A stretch of 64,000 bases of DNA from Williamsia limnetica (lineage in GTDB: Bacteria > Actinomycetota > Actinomycetes > Mycobacteriales > Mycobacteriaceae). Positions 11,901-26,900 of the stretch are shown one piece after another. A program made the translations under genes and the position numbers. Below the pieces are notes generated by a model. It ran no database searches. It saw nothing but the letters and a program-made list of their open reading frames with translations, and was not told where the DNA came from. The number at the start of each line of letters is the position of its first letter. Positions within the stretch are counted from its first letter, which is position 1. The stretch covers positions 58,660 to 122,659 of the forward strand of contig NZ_QJSP01000018.1 in assembly GCF_003217475.1 (NCBI RefSeq). Direction: 5' to 3'.

Positions 11901-14900
11901 GGCCGGTATCTACGGTGGCGGGGAGTTGCACGACCTGCTGGCAGAGAACGCCGTCACGCATGCTTTCGTCACCCCGTCGGCATTGGCATCGGTTGATCCG
12001 CAGCAACTCCCGCACTTTGCGGATGTGGTTGCCGGGGGTGAGGCGGTGCCGTCGGACCTCGTGGAACGATGGGCGCCGGGTCGTCGTCTCTATAACGGTT
12101 ACGGCCCCACCGAGACCACGATCATGACGAACATCAGCGATCCGCTGGTGCCCGGGGAACCGGTGACAATCGGCGGTCCGGTCGCGGGCGTCAGCGCGCT
12201 CGTGCTCGACAACCGTTTGCGTGCAGTGCCGACCGGTGTTCCAGGCGAGCTCTATATCACCGGCCTCGGCGTGTCGCGGGCCTACCGGGGCCGGCCGGAT
12301 CTGACCTCACACCGATTCGTGGCGAATCCTTATGTGGCCGACGAGCGGATGTACCGAACCGGCGACGTGGTCCGGTGGGTGAAGGTCGACAAGCCAGGTG
12401 GCGGTTCTGCGTTCGAGATCGCCTATATGGGCAGGTCTGATCAGCAGGTGAAGGTTCGCGGTTTCCGTATCGAACTCGGAGAAATTGATTCGGTACTCGC
12501 CGGACATCCGGCAGTCGACTTCGCGATCACGATCGGAGTCGATGGCCCGTCCGGTGACACCGCTCTTGCTGCCTATGTGAAGCCGCGGTCGGGAAGCACC
12601 ATCGATTCCGGCGATCTCACCGATTATGCGTCCGGCTTCCTACCAAAGTTCATGGTGCCGTCTTCGATCGTCGTCCTCGACGAGGTGCCGCTCACCCCTG
12701 TCGGGAAGCTGGACAAACGCGCTCTACCAGCGCCCGATTTCCAGGGAAGTTCCACGGAACACCGGGAACCATCAACCCCGATGGAGCACGCGATCGCGGC
12801 GGCATTCGCCGACGTCCTCGGTGTAGGTGTGATCGGTGCCGACGATTCCTTCTTCGACCTCGGGGGCAATTCGCTCGCCGCCACCCGTGCCATTGCCCGG
12901 ATCAACGAGGTCCTCGGTGTGCGTTTGGGAGTTCGAATCCTGTTCGAGGCACCTGTGGTGGCGGATCTCGCAGAAGCGATCGCCGCGTCGCCGGACCTGG
13001 ACGGAATGCCCATCCGCCCATTGACCCCGCAGCCACGACCGGATCGGATCCCGCTGTCGCTGGCGCAACAGCGGATGTGGTTCGTCAACCGGCTGAACCC
13101 TGAAGCTGCCGACTACAACATCCCGCTTGGCTTGCGCTTGCGCGGCGTCTTGGACGTCGCAGCGCTGCGAGCAGCATTGATCGATGTCATTGCGCGCCAG
13201 GAGATTCTGAGAACGGTGTACCCGGATTCGGTCCAGGGGCCCTACCAGAAGATTCTGCCGATCGAGGAAGCTGTTCCCCAGTTACCCACTCGTACGGTCG
13301 ATTCCGAAGAAGTGCTGCTCGGCCTCTGCGTGGAACTGGCGACCGAAGGATTCGATGTCACAGCGGCCCCGCCGTTGCGGGCAATGTTGATGGAGGTCGC
13401 GCCCGAAGATCACGTGCTGCTTCTCGTCATCCACCACATCGCTGCCGATGGTTCTTCGCTGGTTCCGCTCGCGACGGATCTGATGACGTCGTACACCGCG
13501 CGAGCGGCCGGTGCCGAGCCGGTTTATCGACCGCTCACCGTGCAGTACGCCGATTATGCGATTTGGCAGCGCGCCGTCATGGGTTCAGAAGATGACCCGG
13601 ATTCGCTCGCTGCGCGCCAGATTGCCTTCTGGCGTGACCATCTTGCTGGAATGCCCGATCTGCTGGACATCCCGACCGATCGGCCACGAACGGACAAGCG
13701 GTCGGTGGCCGGCGGCGAAGTCACCTTCACGATCGGCGAGGAACTCCAGACGCGGCTCAACGCCGTTGCGAGAGACAACGAGACCACCATCTTTATGGTG
13801 ATCCACGCCGTGTACTCAGTTCTGCTCGCACGTCTGAGCGGTTCGGCGGACGTCGCAGTCGGGACACCGATCGCGGGACGCAATGCCTCCGCTGTCGACG
13901 GTCTGGTCGGCATGTTCGTCAACACCCTCGTGCTGCGGTCGACCGTGGAGTTGTCAGATTCCTTCACCGCCATACTCGCAGCAACCAAGGCCTCCGACTT
14001 GGCTGCGTTCAACAATGCCGAACTCCCCTTCGAGCAGGTTGTAGAGGCCCTCGCCCCAGTACGCACGCGTAAGTACGCGCCGCTGGTCCAGGCGATGCTC
14101 ACCATGCAGAACATCGATGTCCCGACCGTGACGCTGCCTGGACTCGAGGTCAGTGGTCTCGAATCGCCGATCCGTTACGTCAAATCCGATTTAGGGCTGA
14201 CGGTCTCGGAATCGTTCGGTGCCGACGGCCGCGGACGAGGCATCGACGCTGTACTGGACTACGCCGTCGACATCTTCGACGAAGCGACGGTCAAGGCAAT
14301 GAGTGAACGCCTCCTGGCGATCTTGGAGGCGGTAGCCGGCAACCCGGATGTGACGATCGGCGACATCGACATACTCACCGCTGCGGAACGTCAGTCAACA
14401 GGACTGTCGACCACAGGGCAGGAGGCTGCTGGATTTGGGTCGGCTTTGCAAGACCTCCAGGGTAAGTCGCTCTCGGAACTGCTCGAGACCGCGGCGCGAA
14501 TCAATCCGGAAGGAATCGCGCTCTCACACAATGGCATCGACGTTACATACGGTGCGCTGCACGCGAAGTCGACCGAGCTGGTCGTGACGCTGGCCGCAGT
14601 TGGCGTCGGGCCCGAGGCCGCAGTGACGGTTGCGTTGTCCACCCTGCTGCCAGGTCTGCTCGAAGGAGAATCCGCGGAAGGATTCGCCGAGCAGTTCTCC
14701 GGTATGCTCGCGTCTGTCATCGCCGAATCGGGTGATGCACCAGATGTGGAAGGCCTCACGCTCGCCACCCTCTTCGGCGACGCAGTCAAGGCGAACTCCC
14801 ACGCCACCGCCTTGCTTTTCGAAGGCGAGACCATGACTTACCGCGAGTTTGCGGAACAGGTCTCGACGCTGGCGAGGTATCTGATCGCGGCAGGGGTCGG

Positions 14901-17900
14901 ACCCGACACCCATGTGGCACTCGCCATGAACCGCTCGTTCCAACTGCTCGTCGGCATGTATGCGGTCATCGAAGCCGGCGGCGCGTATGTTCCGATAGAC
15001 CTGGGCAATCCGGCGGAGAGAATCGCCTACGTCCTGGACAGCAGCCGGCCGGCGATGGTGCTGACGACTTCGGTCGACGGTTTCGAAGTGCCGGTTGAGA
15101 CGCTCGCTGCTCCTGAGGTCCTGGTCGTCGATCAGTTGGACCTGGCCGGCTTCCCGATTGAACCGGTTGTCGATGCCGAACGTATCCAACCGCTGCGCGG
15201 TACAAATACGGCCTACGTCATCTATACCTCGGGCTCGACCGGACGCCCGAAGGGTGTCGCGGTCAGCCATGAGTCGATCGTCAACCGGCTGCTGTGGATG
15301 CAGTCGGAGTACCCGATCGGCCCGGGCGACGTTGTGATGCAAAAGACTCCTGCGACGTTCGATGTCTCGGTGTGGGAGTTCTTCTGGCCTTTGCAGGTCG
15401 GGGCCGGCCTCGCGATCGCGATTCCGGACGGACACCGCGACCCTGCATATCTGAGCCGCCTGATCGTCGATGCCGGTGTGACCACACTGCACTTTGTACC
15501 GTCGATGCTGTCGGCATTCGTCTCCTCTGCGGTTGCGACGGACCTGGTCGGACTTCGACGTGTATTCGCCAGCGGTGAGGCGTTGCCGCCGGGAACGGCA
15601 GCCCACCTGGCCCGACTCACAGACGCCGAACTACACAACCTCTACGGACCAACGGAAGCCGCCGTCGACGTCACTTACCACCAATACACTCCGGATGACG
15701 TCAATCTCGTTCCGATCGGTCGCCCGGTCGCCAATACCGGGGTGCACGTTTTCGACGCACGTTTGCGACCGGTGCCACCGAATGTGGCGGGCGAGCTCTA
15801 CCTCACCGGCGTCCAATTGGCCCGCGGCTATGTGGGCCGTCCCGATCTGAGTGCGGACCGGTTTGTCGCCGACCCAACGGCGCGAGGCGGGCGGATGTAC
15901 CGCACCGGTGACCTGGTCCGATATCGAGCCGACGGCGAACTCGAGTACATCGGGCGTACCGACTTCCAGGTAAAGCTTCGAGGCCTGCGGATCGAACTGC
16001 CTGAAATCGAAACAGCGCTTACAGACAATGATTCGGTCGCGGAGGCGGTCGTCGTCGTCGTCGACGCGGCGGGGGACCAGCACATCGTCGCCTACGTGGT
16101 CGCTGCCGGCGGTCACGAGGTGGACGTCGCTGCTCTGTCCGCGGGTCTGCGTGATCGATTGCCCGCGTACATGGAGCCGAGCGCGATCATGGTGCTTGAG
16201 CACCTGCCGTTGACGCCGAATGGAAAGCTGGATCGAAGGGCATTGCCTGCTCCCGAGTTCAGCGACCGGGCAGCTGAGTTCGTACCGCCGCGGACGGCAG
16301 CTGAGCAAGCGGTGGCGCAGGCCTTTTCCGACGTGGCCAAACGCGCTGAGGTCGGCGCCAATGATTCGTTCTTCGATATCGGTGGTACGTCGCTCGGTGC
16401 GACTCGCGTTGCGGCACGTGTGGCCGCCGCGCTGGGCACGGACATCAGCGTGCGTGACATCTTCGACCATCCGACCGTTGCAGAGCTCGCCGAACTGACC
16501 GCCAAGCGGTCTGGCGGCAGGCCGGCACGCCAGGCACTCGTCCCGGCGGATCGTCCCGAGCGGATCCCGCTGTCTCTCGCACAGTCCCGGATGTGGTTCA
16601 TCAACCAGTTCGACACCAGTTCCCCGGCATACAACCTGCCACTGCCGCTACGGTTGTCCGGTGAGCTCGACGTCGCAGCTCTGCGCGTCGCGATCGCTGA
16701 CGTCGCTCATCGTCACGAGTCACTGCGGACCACCTTCCCGGACTCCGCGGACGGGCCATATCAACTCATTCAACCGGCCGAAGAATCAGTTGCAGGGATC
16801 TATCAGGAAATCGAGGTCCGAAACGATTCCGGCGCGATCGAGGACGAACTGCGCCGTCACGCCCTGACCGGCTTCGACGTCACTGCCGAACTGCCACTAC
16901 GAATCATCCTCATTCGCGTGAGCGACACCGAGCACATCCTGATGATGGTCGTCCATCACATCTCTGCCGACGGCGCCTCTCTGGCGCCGCTGTTCAGTGA
17001 CCTACTGCTCGCCTACGAGGCGAGGAGAAACGGTGCACCGCCAGAGTTCACCCCGCTGGCAGTCCAGTATGCCGATTACGCGATCTGGCAGCGCCAGGTT
17101 CTGGGCGACGAAAAAGATCCGGGCTCGCTCGCAGCAGAGCAGGTTGGCTTCTGGCGCGAGGCACTGGCGGTACTGCCGGAATCGATAGAACTGCCCACCG
17201 ACCGGCAGCGCCCGGCCCTGCAATCGCTACGTGGCGCAAGCCTGCCGTTCAAGGTTCCCGCAGCCGTGCGCGAAGCGTTGCAACAGGTCGCCCGTACCCA
17301 CGATGTCAGCATGTTCATGCTGATGCATGCCGCATTGGGCGTACTACTCGAAAGGCTCAGCGGTGTCAGCGATATCGCGATCGGTACACCGATCGCGGGG
17401 CGCGGCGAGCAGGATCTCGATCCGTTGGTCGGCATGTTCGTCAACACCGTCGTACTTCGCGTGCAGGTCGATCCCAAGGAAACATTCGCTGATCTGCTCT
17501 TCGATGTCCGGACTACCGACATTGATGCAATGGCGCATGGAGACATCCCCTTCGAGCGGTTGGTGGAAGTGCTGGACGTCCACCGCTCGACAGCTCATCA
17601 CCCGCTCTTTCAGGTCGCTCTGTCGTTCGACAACAACGAGATGCCTGAACTGAACCTCCCGGGTCTCCGGGTATCGCCTGCACACGCCGACTTCGACGTG
17701 GCGAAGTTCGACCTTCAGTTGTCGATCGGTGACAACGACGCGCCGGGATCGGACATCGAAGCGCTGTTTACCTACGCGACGGATCTGTTCGACGAATCGT
17801 CTATCTCCTCGTTCGCGGATCGCTTCATCCGTATTCTCACTGCGGTCGCAGACGATCCAAACGTGATAGTCAGCGACATCAACGTTCTCGATGAGTCTGA

Positions 17901-20900
17901 GGTCACCGATCTGGTATCGATCTCGGGTGGTGCAGGGGTCGATGCAGAGTCGCTACCCGCGATCCTGGCACGCGGCGTTTCCGTCAATCCGGCCGGCATC
18001 GCGGTGTCGTACTCAGGTCAGACGCTGACGTATACCCAGCTCGATCAGCTGACGAACCGCATCGCGCGAAGGCTCATTGCACTCGGTGCGGGCCCGGAAA
18101 CAGTGGTGGCGTTGGGGATTCGGAGATCGATGGATTCGATCATCGGGACGTGGTCTATCGCTAAGACCGGTGCGGCCTACTTGCCGATCAATCTGGATTA
18201 TCCGCGGGAACGAATCGTTGAGATGATCGAGGACTCGGGGTCGCGCTTCGGACTCAGTGCGGACGGCGACAGAAGCCATCTGCCCGCAGGCATGGACTGG
18301 TACGAAATCGATGAACTCGACACAGAGTCAGAGGATGAGCGATCCGACGCGGTGACCGACGCCGACCGGATCCGGCCGATTCGTTTGGATAACCCCGCCT
18401 ATTTGATCTACACATCCGGCTCGACGGGTAAGCCGAAGGCCGTTGTAGTTTCCCATCGCGGCCTGGCGAATCTGGCGCGGGACGTGCGAGAGCACTATGA
18501 CGTCGACCCGCAGTCGCGGTTCCTGCACGTTGCATCACCGAGTTTCGACACCTCGGTCGGAGAACTGTTGGCGGCGTTCAGCGCCGGCGCTGCGCTCGTC
18601 GTGTCGCCGCAGGACGTCTTTGGCGGTACGGAGTTGTCCGAGTTGATTGCCGCAGAACAGGTCACCAACGTCGTGATGACTCCGACTGCGTTGATGACCG
18701 TCAATTCTGCGGGCCTTGAGTCCGTGCGGTCGGTCGTCGTCGGCGGCGACATCTGTCCTCCGGAGCTCACAGAACGCTGGTCAGGTCTGCTACGAAACGC
18801 CTACGGTCCGACTGAGTCGACCGTCATCGTCACCATCACCCCGCCGCTGTCCTCCGGCGATCGCGTCACCATCGGATCCCCGCTCCGCGGTGTCACGACC
18901 CGAGTTCTCGACTCGAGGATGAGAGTCGTGCCCCGTGGCGTCGTCGGTGAGCTGTACCTGGCGGGTCCAGGTGTGGCTCGTGGCTACCACAACCGTCCGC
19001 AGATCACGGCGCAGCGATTTGTGCCCGACCCTTATGGGGCGCCAGGAACCCGGCTTTATCGCACCGGTGACCTCGTCCGATATAGCGCGGATCCCTCGGT
19101 GGCCCGAAACTCGCTGGAGTACGTCGGACGTAGTGACTTCCAGGTCAAGGTGCGTGGCTTCCGGGTAGAGCTGGGTGAGGTCGATCGCTTGCTCGACGCT
19201 CAGCCAGACCTCGATTTCGCGGTAACAGTGGGTACAACGGGGCCGGGTGGCGACACCGCCCTGGTGTCGTACGTACTACCCAAGGACGGCCGGACCGTAG
19301 ACCCTGAGGCACTCAAACGTGCCGTGGGCGAACATCTTCCGCAGCACATGGTGCCTTCCGTGGTCATGATCCTGAGCTCGATCCCACTCACGCCGATCGG
19401 TAAACTGGATCGGCGTGCACTGCCGGAGCCGACGTTCAACCTCGGCGACCGGGTGTACCGCGCTCCGCGCAATGTCATCGAGACGACGCTCGCCGATGTG
19501 TTCTCCGAGGTCCTCGGTATCGATGAGGTCAGCATCGACGAGAGCTTTTTCGACCTCGGGGGCAACTCGCTCAGCGCCACGAAGGTGGTCGGCAGGGCCG
19601 GCGCGCTACTCGGCAGCAAGATCGGTGTTCGGGAACTGTTCGCGGCCCCGACTGTCGAAGAGCTTGCATCCCGATTGTCGGCGAGTACTGATATTCGACC
19701 TCAGCGACCGCCGTTGGTCGCGCGACCCCGGCCGGTGCGAATACCGCTCTCACTGGCGCAGACCAGGATGTGGTTTCTCAACCGGTTCGACCCCGAATCG
19801 GTTGCGTACAACATTCCTGCGGCGGTGACCCTCAACGGGGCGCTGGATGATTTGGCGCTCGAGCGCGCCATCACCGACGTGGTCGACAGGCACGAATCCC
19901 TGCGAACGATGTATCCCGATTCGTCGTCGGGACCCCATCAGGTGATTCTGACGGCCGAGCAGGCCGCGGTCCGCGTCGAGAAATTCGACGTCGACGCTCA
20001 GACGCTGTTGCCGGAGCTGCAGCGTTTCGTGGCACAGGGTTTTGATGTCACCCTCACGGTTCCCGTGCGTATTGCGTTGCTTCGGGTGGAGCCCGATCAG
20101 CACGTGCTCGTGATGGTCGTCCACCACGTGGCTGCGGACGGCCAATCGATGGTCCCGTTCGTCGGTGACCTGGCGATGGCCTACGCAGCCCGCGTCGAGG
20201 GTCAAGCGCCGGCCTGGTCGCCGCTGCCGGTTCAGTACGCGGACTATTCCATCTGGCAGCGCGACCTCCTGGGCGACGAAGGTGACCCGGGAAGTGTGCT
20301 CGCCACTCAAGTCGAGTTCTGGAAGCGCAACCTGGCGGGTATCCCGGATCAGCTCGAACTGCCCACCGATCGGCCACGGCCTCCGGTGCAGTCGCTACGG
20401 GGCCGCCAGCTGCGCTTCTCTGTTCCCGCCGATCTACATCGCGGATTGTCGGACCTCGCGCGTTCACGGGGTGCCAGTACGTTCATGGCCTTCCACGGTG
20501 CGTTCGCGCTGTTGCTGGCGCGACTGAGCGGCAACGGGGACATCACCGTCGGTACGCCGATGAGTGGTCGGGTGGAGAGTGAGGTCGAAGGTGTCATCGG
20601 CATGTTCGTCAACACACTGGCACTGCGGACCGAGATCGATCCGGGGCGGAGCTTCAACACCCTGCTCGACGGTGTCCGCGATCGGGATGCGGAAGCATTC
20701 ACCCACGCCGACGTGCCGTTCGAGCGGCTCGTGGAGGTGCTCAACCCGCAGCGGTCCACTGCGCGGCATCCGATCTTCCAGGTCGGTCTGTCTTTCCAGA
20801 ACATCGATCGCGCCACTCTGGAGCTTCCGGGTCTGCGCATCGAGCCGGTCGAGATGCCGGAGGGCGTCGCACAGTTCGACCTGCACCTGATCCTGTCGGA

Positions 20901-23900
20901 CAACTACGGTCCCGACGGTGAACCCACCGGCCTCGACGCGGTGTTCACCTACGCCGACGATCTGTTCGATCCCGATACGGTGTCGTCCATCGCCGAGCGC
21001 TTCGTGACCCTGATCTCGGAGATCGTCGCCACCCCGTTCACCGCCGTGGGCGACCTGCCACTGCTCACCGATCGTGACCGCCGCGAACTGATCCGCGGAC
21101 GGAACAACACCGCGGTGGTGCTCGCGCCGGCGACTCTGGCCACCCGACTGGCGATGTCGGTGCGGGACAACGCCGGCGACATCGCGCTGGAGACGGACGA
21201 CGGCAGCACCCTGACCTATGCCGAGCTCGGTGGACGGGTGAACGCCCTCGCGCGGATTCTGATCGCCCAGGGTGTCGGGCCCGAGACCATCGTCGGTCTG
21301 GCCATGCCGCGCTCGATCGACCTGCTCGTCGGTATGTATGCCATCACCGTCGCGGGCGGCGCCTACTTGCCCATCGACCCGGATCACCCGTTGGATCGGA
21401 CATCTTTCATCGTCGAGAGTGCCCGGCCGGTGCTGACATTGGTCTCCGGCGACCGCCCGGCCGGCCTGCCGGATGCGACCGCGACCCTGGATGTCACCCA
21501 ACTCGACATGGCGTCGGCCTCGTCCGGCCCGGTCGAGGACTCCGATCGCATCGCGCCCCTGCGCCCCGAGAACACCGCCTACATCATCTACACGTCGGGA
21601 TCGACCGGCCGCCCGAAGGGCGTCGCGGTCCCGCACGCGGCAATCGTCAACCAGATCAACTGGATCGACGCCCAGTTCCGGCTCGACAGTGACGATGCGC
21701 TCTTGCTCCGCACGCAGGCGACCTTCGATCTGTCGGTCTGGGAGTTCTGGTGGGCCACGACGTCCGGTGCCCGGCTCGTGGTGGCAGACCCCCAGGGACA
21801 CCGGGATCCGGTATATCTGGCGGGTCTCATCGAGCGGGCCGGCGTCACCACGATGACGTTCGTGCCGTCGCTGCTCGGGGCATTCCTGCAGGAGGCCCAT
21901 CCGGGCCAGCTGGCATCCCTGCGCCAGGTCTTGTGCATCGGTGAGGCGCTGACCCCCGATGTCGTCTCCAGATTCCGTCAGTCGACCGGGGAGGCGACCG
22001 GCGGCGTAGCCCGACCGGATACCGATTTCGATGTCACCGTGGTCTCGATGCACAACCTGTACGGACCCACCGAGGCCGCGGTCAGCGTCACCCATCAACC
22101 CGTGCCGAAAACGGTCGGCGCCGTGGTGCCGATCGGACGGCCCGAGTGGAACAGTCAGGTCTACGTCCTCGACACCCGTCTCCATCCGGTGCCCGACGGC
22201 GTCACCGGTGAGCTCTATCTTGCGGGTGCACAGCTGGCCCGCGGATACCACGGCCGCAGTGACCTTTCGTCAGAGCGGTTCGTGGCGAACCCGTTCGGTG
22301 GACCGGGCAGCCGGATGTACCGCACCGGTGACCTCGCTCGCTGGACGACACTGGACGGCGACGCCGAGCCGACCCTGGCGTACGTGGGCCGCAGCGACTT
22401 CCAGGTGAAGGTGCGCGGATTCCGTATCGAACTCGGTGAGATCGAACGGGTACTCGCGTTGTCGCCTCAGGTCGACGCCGCAGTGGTCACCGTTCACAGT
22501 GATCCACACGTCGGTGACCAGCTGGTCGCCTACCTGGTGGCGGCTCCGGGGCAGACTGCCGATACGCGCGCCGTCCTCGCCTTCGCGGCAACGGAACTAC
22601 CCGCCTACATGGTGCCGGCGCTGGTGGTCCCGATCGATGAGCTGCCGCTCAACATCAACGGCAAGCTCGACCGAAAAGCACTGCCGGAGCCGGTCTTCGC
22701 CGGTTCGGAGAGCTATCAGCCGCCGAGCAGCCCCGTCGAGGAGATCGTCGCGGGCATCTTCGCCGACATGGTGGGCGCCGAATGGGTCGGGGTACACGAC
22801 AGTTTCTTCACCCTCGGGGGCAACTCGCTGTCGGCAACGCGGGTGGTCGCACAGATCAATGCTGCGGTCGGTTCCGATCTGGCGGTCCGCGATCTGTTCA
22901 CCGAACCCACCGTCGCCGGCTTGGCTCTGCTCGCCGAGCGCGCCGACGGCGGACGCGGCCGTCCGCCGCTGCTCGCCGGGAACCGGCCCGACCGACTGCC
23001 GCTGTCGCCGGCCCAGAGTCGGATGTGGTTCATCAACCAATTCGACACCTCCTCACCGGCGTACAACATTCCTGCCGTCATCGCGATGTCGGGCGAGTTG
23101 GACGTCTCCGCGCTGCGCGAGGCGGTGACGGACGTCGTCGCGCGCCACGAAATACTGCGCACGCGCTACCCCGATGACGGAGACGGCCCGCGCCAGCACA
23201 TCGTCGACGTCGATGAAGTGACCTCTGCGGGACTGTTGTTGGATGTTCGCGACGTGTCGGGCGACGAGGATCTGTATGCCCAGCTCGGGTCGCTGATCGG
23301 CGCCGGATTCGACGTCACGGCAGCCATACCGGTGCGAATCGCGTTGCTGCGTCGCGGCGTCACCGAGCACGTCCTGGTCATGGTGATCCACCACATCAGT
23401 GGAGACGGATCATCGGTGGCACCACTGGCCCGCGACGTGATGGTCGCCTACACCGCGCGCACCGCGGGAACCGAGCCGAACTGGGCGCCTCTTCCGGTGC
23501 AGTACGCCGACTATGCGCTGTGGCAGCGCGAGGTGCTCGGCGACGAGTCCGACCCGGAGTCTCTGGCCAGGCGCCAGATCGATTTCTGGACAAAGGAACT
23601 CGACGGCATTCCGGATGTCATCGATCTGCCCCTCGACCGGCCCCGGCCTCCGGTGCAGTCGATCGAGGGGGCCGCGTTCGAGTTCGCACTCGACGGCGAA
23701 CTGCGGTCCCGCCTGCAGCGGGTGGCGAACATCCATCACGCGACGATGTTCATGGTCTGCCACGCGGCACTGGCGGTGTTGCTCTCGCGTTCGGGCACCA
23801 CCGACGACGTCGCCGTGGGTACGGCGATCGCGGGCCGCGGCGAACCGGAACTCGACGATCTCGTCGGTATGTTCGTCAACACGTTGGTGCTCCGGACGCG

Positions 23901-26900
23901 GGTCGATCCGGGGGAGCGGTTCACCGACCTGCTCGCCCGCACCCGTAGCACCGACATCGCGGCGTTCACGCACACCGAGATACCGTTCGAGCGGCTTGTC
24001 GAGCACCTCGCTCCCGAGCGTGAGACCTCCTACGCGCCCCTGTTTCAGGTGGCGCTCGCCTTCCAGAACAACGAGAAGGCGGAACTGGAGCTCCCCGGAA
24101 TGAGGGTCTCAGGACTCGAATCCGACCTGAAGACGACCAAATTCGATCTTCAGCTGACGCTCGCCGATCACGTCGACGACAATGGCGTGACCGGTCTGAC
24201 CGCGCTGTTCACCTATGCGACCGCGCTGTTCGACCAGTCGACGATCGCGTCGCTGGCGCAGCGGTTCACCGCGATCGTGTCGGCGATCGCGGCCGACCCG
24301 GATGTCCGCGTCGGCGACATCGAGTTGCTGACCCCCGAAGAAAGGGTGATGCTCTCACCGGTCACCGGACCCCCAGATGTCAATCCATGCACCATGATCG
24401 ACATCTTCGATGCTGCCGTCGAGGCCAACCCCGATGGGGAAGCGCTTGTCTGCGGTGATGAGTCTCTGACCTATGCCGAACTCGATCACCGGGCCCGACT
24501 CTATTCGCGGGTGCTCATCGATCGCGGGGTGCGACCCGGAATGCCGGTGGCGCTGGCCATCGGGCGATCGACGAATTCGATGATCGCCTTCTGGGCCATA
24601 GTCAGATCCGGTGGTGCGGTGCTGCCCATCGATCCGAACTATCCGGCCGACCGGATCGAGGGGATGGTTGCCGACGCCGATGTCGCGATCGGACTGACGA
24701 CGGCGGACATCGTCGACCGACTACCGCAGCTGACCAAGTGGCTGCCCATGTCCGAGGACGTGCTGGCAGCGATGCGCGCCTCCGAGGATGCCGAGAGCGC
24801 CGGTGAGCAGAAGGCAGCGGTCCCGGCGACGCCGCATATCGATGATCTCGCCTACGTGATCTTCACGTCGGGTTCGACGGGCCGTCCCAAGGGCGTCGGG
24901 ACCACCCACCGCGGCCTCGCCAACCTCGTGACCGAGATGCCGTCGCGCTTCAAGCTGACCCAATCCTCGCGAGTCCTGCATTTCGCGTCGCCGAGTTTCG
25001 ATGCGTCGATCTTCGAGATCATGATGGCGGTCACGGCGGCGTCGACGCAGGTGATCGCCCCGGCGTCGATCTTCGGTGGCGAAGACCTGGCCAGATTGCT
25101 GGCCGAGCAGCGGGTGTCCCACGCATTCGTGACTCCCGCGGCACTCGCCACGGTGCCTGCCGACGGTCTCCGCGGTGTCGAGATGATCGCTGTCGCCGGA
25201 GACGTCTGTCCTCCGGAACTGGTGCGGCGGTGGGCTCCCAGTCGATCGATGTTCAATCTCTACGGTCCGTCGGAGGCCACCATCTGGTCGACGTCGACAC
25301 CGCCCCTGGATCCGTCTGGCCCGGTCACCATCGGTGGCCCTGTGACCGGAGTCCGTGCCCTCGTGGCCGATTCCCGGATGCAACCGGTCCCCGTCGGTGT
25401 CGCCGGCGAACTGTACGTGTCGGGTGCGGCGGTCGGCCGGGGATATCTCGGACGTTTCGACCTGACCGCCCAGCGATTCGTCGCTGATCCCTACGGCGAA
25501 CCAGGCTCGCGGATGTACCGCACCGGCGATGTGGTGCGTTGGAAGCAGGTGTCCGACCATCGCCTGGAGCTGGAGTTCCTGGGACGCAGCGACTATCAGG
25601 TCAAGGTGCGTGGTTTCCGTATCGAGCTCGGCGAGATCGACTCGGCGCTCGGTGACCATCCCGACATCGACTTCGCGGTGACGGTCGGCCGGACGAACCC
25701 GAACACCGGCCAGACCATCCTCGCCGCCTACATCTACCCACGTCCGGGCAGAAGCGTTCAGGTCTCAGAGGTCAGTGCCCGCCTCGGGGAGCGACTGCCG
25801 GCGCACATGGTGCCGTCATCGATCACCGTCCTCGACTCGGTCCCACTGACACCTGCCGGCAAACTCGATCGCCGGGCACTGCCCGAACCGGTCTTCGACA
25901 GCAACGCCGATTCGTATCGTGCCCCGACCTCCGCGATGGAGGAACTGCTCGCGACACTCTTCGCCGACGTGCTCGGGGTCGAGCGCATCGGCGTGGACGA
26001 CTCGTTCTTCGCACTCGGCGGCGACAGCATCGTCTCGATTCAGCTCGTCTCGCGGGCCCGTGAGGCCGGAATCGTGTTCACGCCTCGTGACGTGTTCGAT
26101 CGGCGCACGGTGGCCGAGCTCGCCGCGGTAGCGCGGGCCGCAGCCGATGCCGAGGTCCGACGCGTCGCAGAACTCCCTGGTGGCGCAGTGGGTGCGGTGC
26201 CACTGACCCCGATCATGCGCTGGCTGGTCGAGTCCCGTCGCAACTACCGGCATTTCTCGCAGGCCACGTTCCTGACGCTGCCCGCCGATCCAGGACACGA
26301 CCGGTTGCTGGCCGCGGTCTCGGCAGTGCTGACCACACACGATGTCCTCCGAGCCAGACTCGTCCTCGACCGCGACCCCGAGCACTCCCGTCTGGAGATC
26401 CCGTCAGCGGATTCGATCGACCCCGCATCGGTACTGACCCGGGTCGAGTTCACCGCAGCCCCGGGCACGTCTGAGTTCGAGGAGACGGTTGCGGCAGCGA
26501 CCCGCATCGCCATCGATCGCCTCGATCCGGAGAGCGGCGTGATGATGCAGGTCGTCTGGTTCGATCCGGCCGCAGGTCTGCCGGCGGACGTGATCGGCCG
26601 CCTGTACGTGCTCATTCACCACCTGGTGGTCGACGGTGTGTCCTGGCGGATTCTGCTGCCGGATCTCGCTGTGGCCTGGGGCCAGAGTCACGGTGGGGCG
26701 GTGCCCGAACTGCCTGCCGTGGGCACCTCGATGCGTGCCTGGTCAACTGCGCTGAACGCGACCGCTGAGCAGCGCGGCGATGAGATCGATTACTGGACCA
26801 CGGTTCTCGGAGTCGACGATCCGGTGCTGGGTAGGCGTCGGGTCGATCCCGATGTCGATGTTGCCGACACGATCGACCGCTTGGAGGTCGAGTTCAGCAG

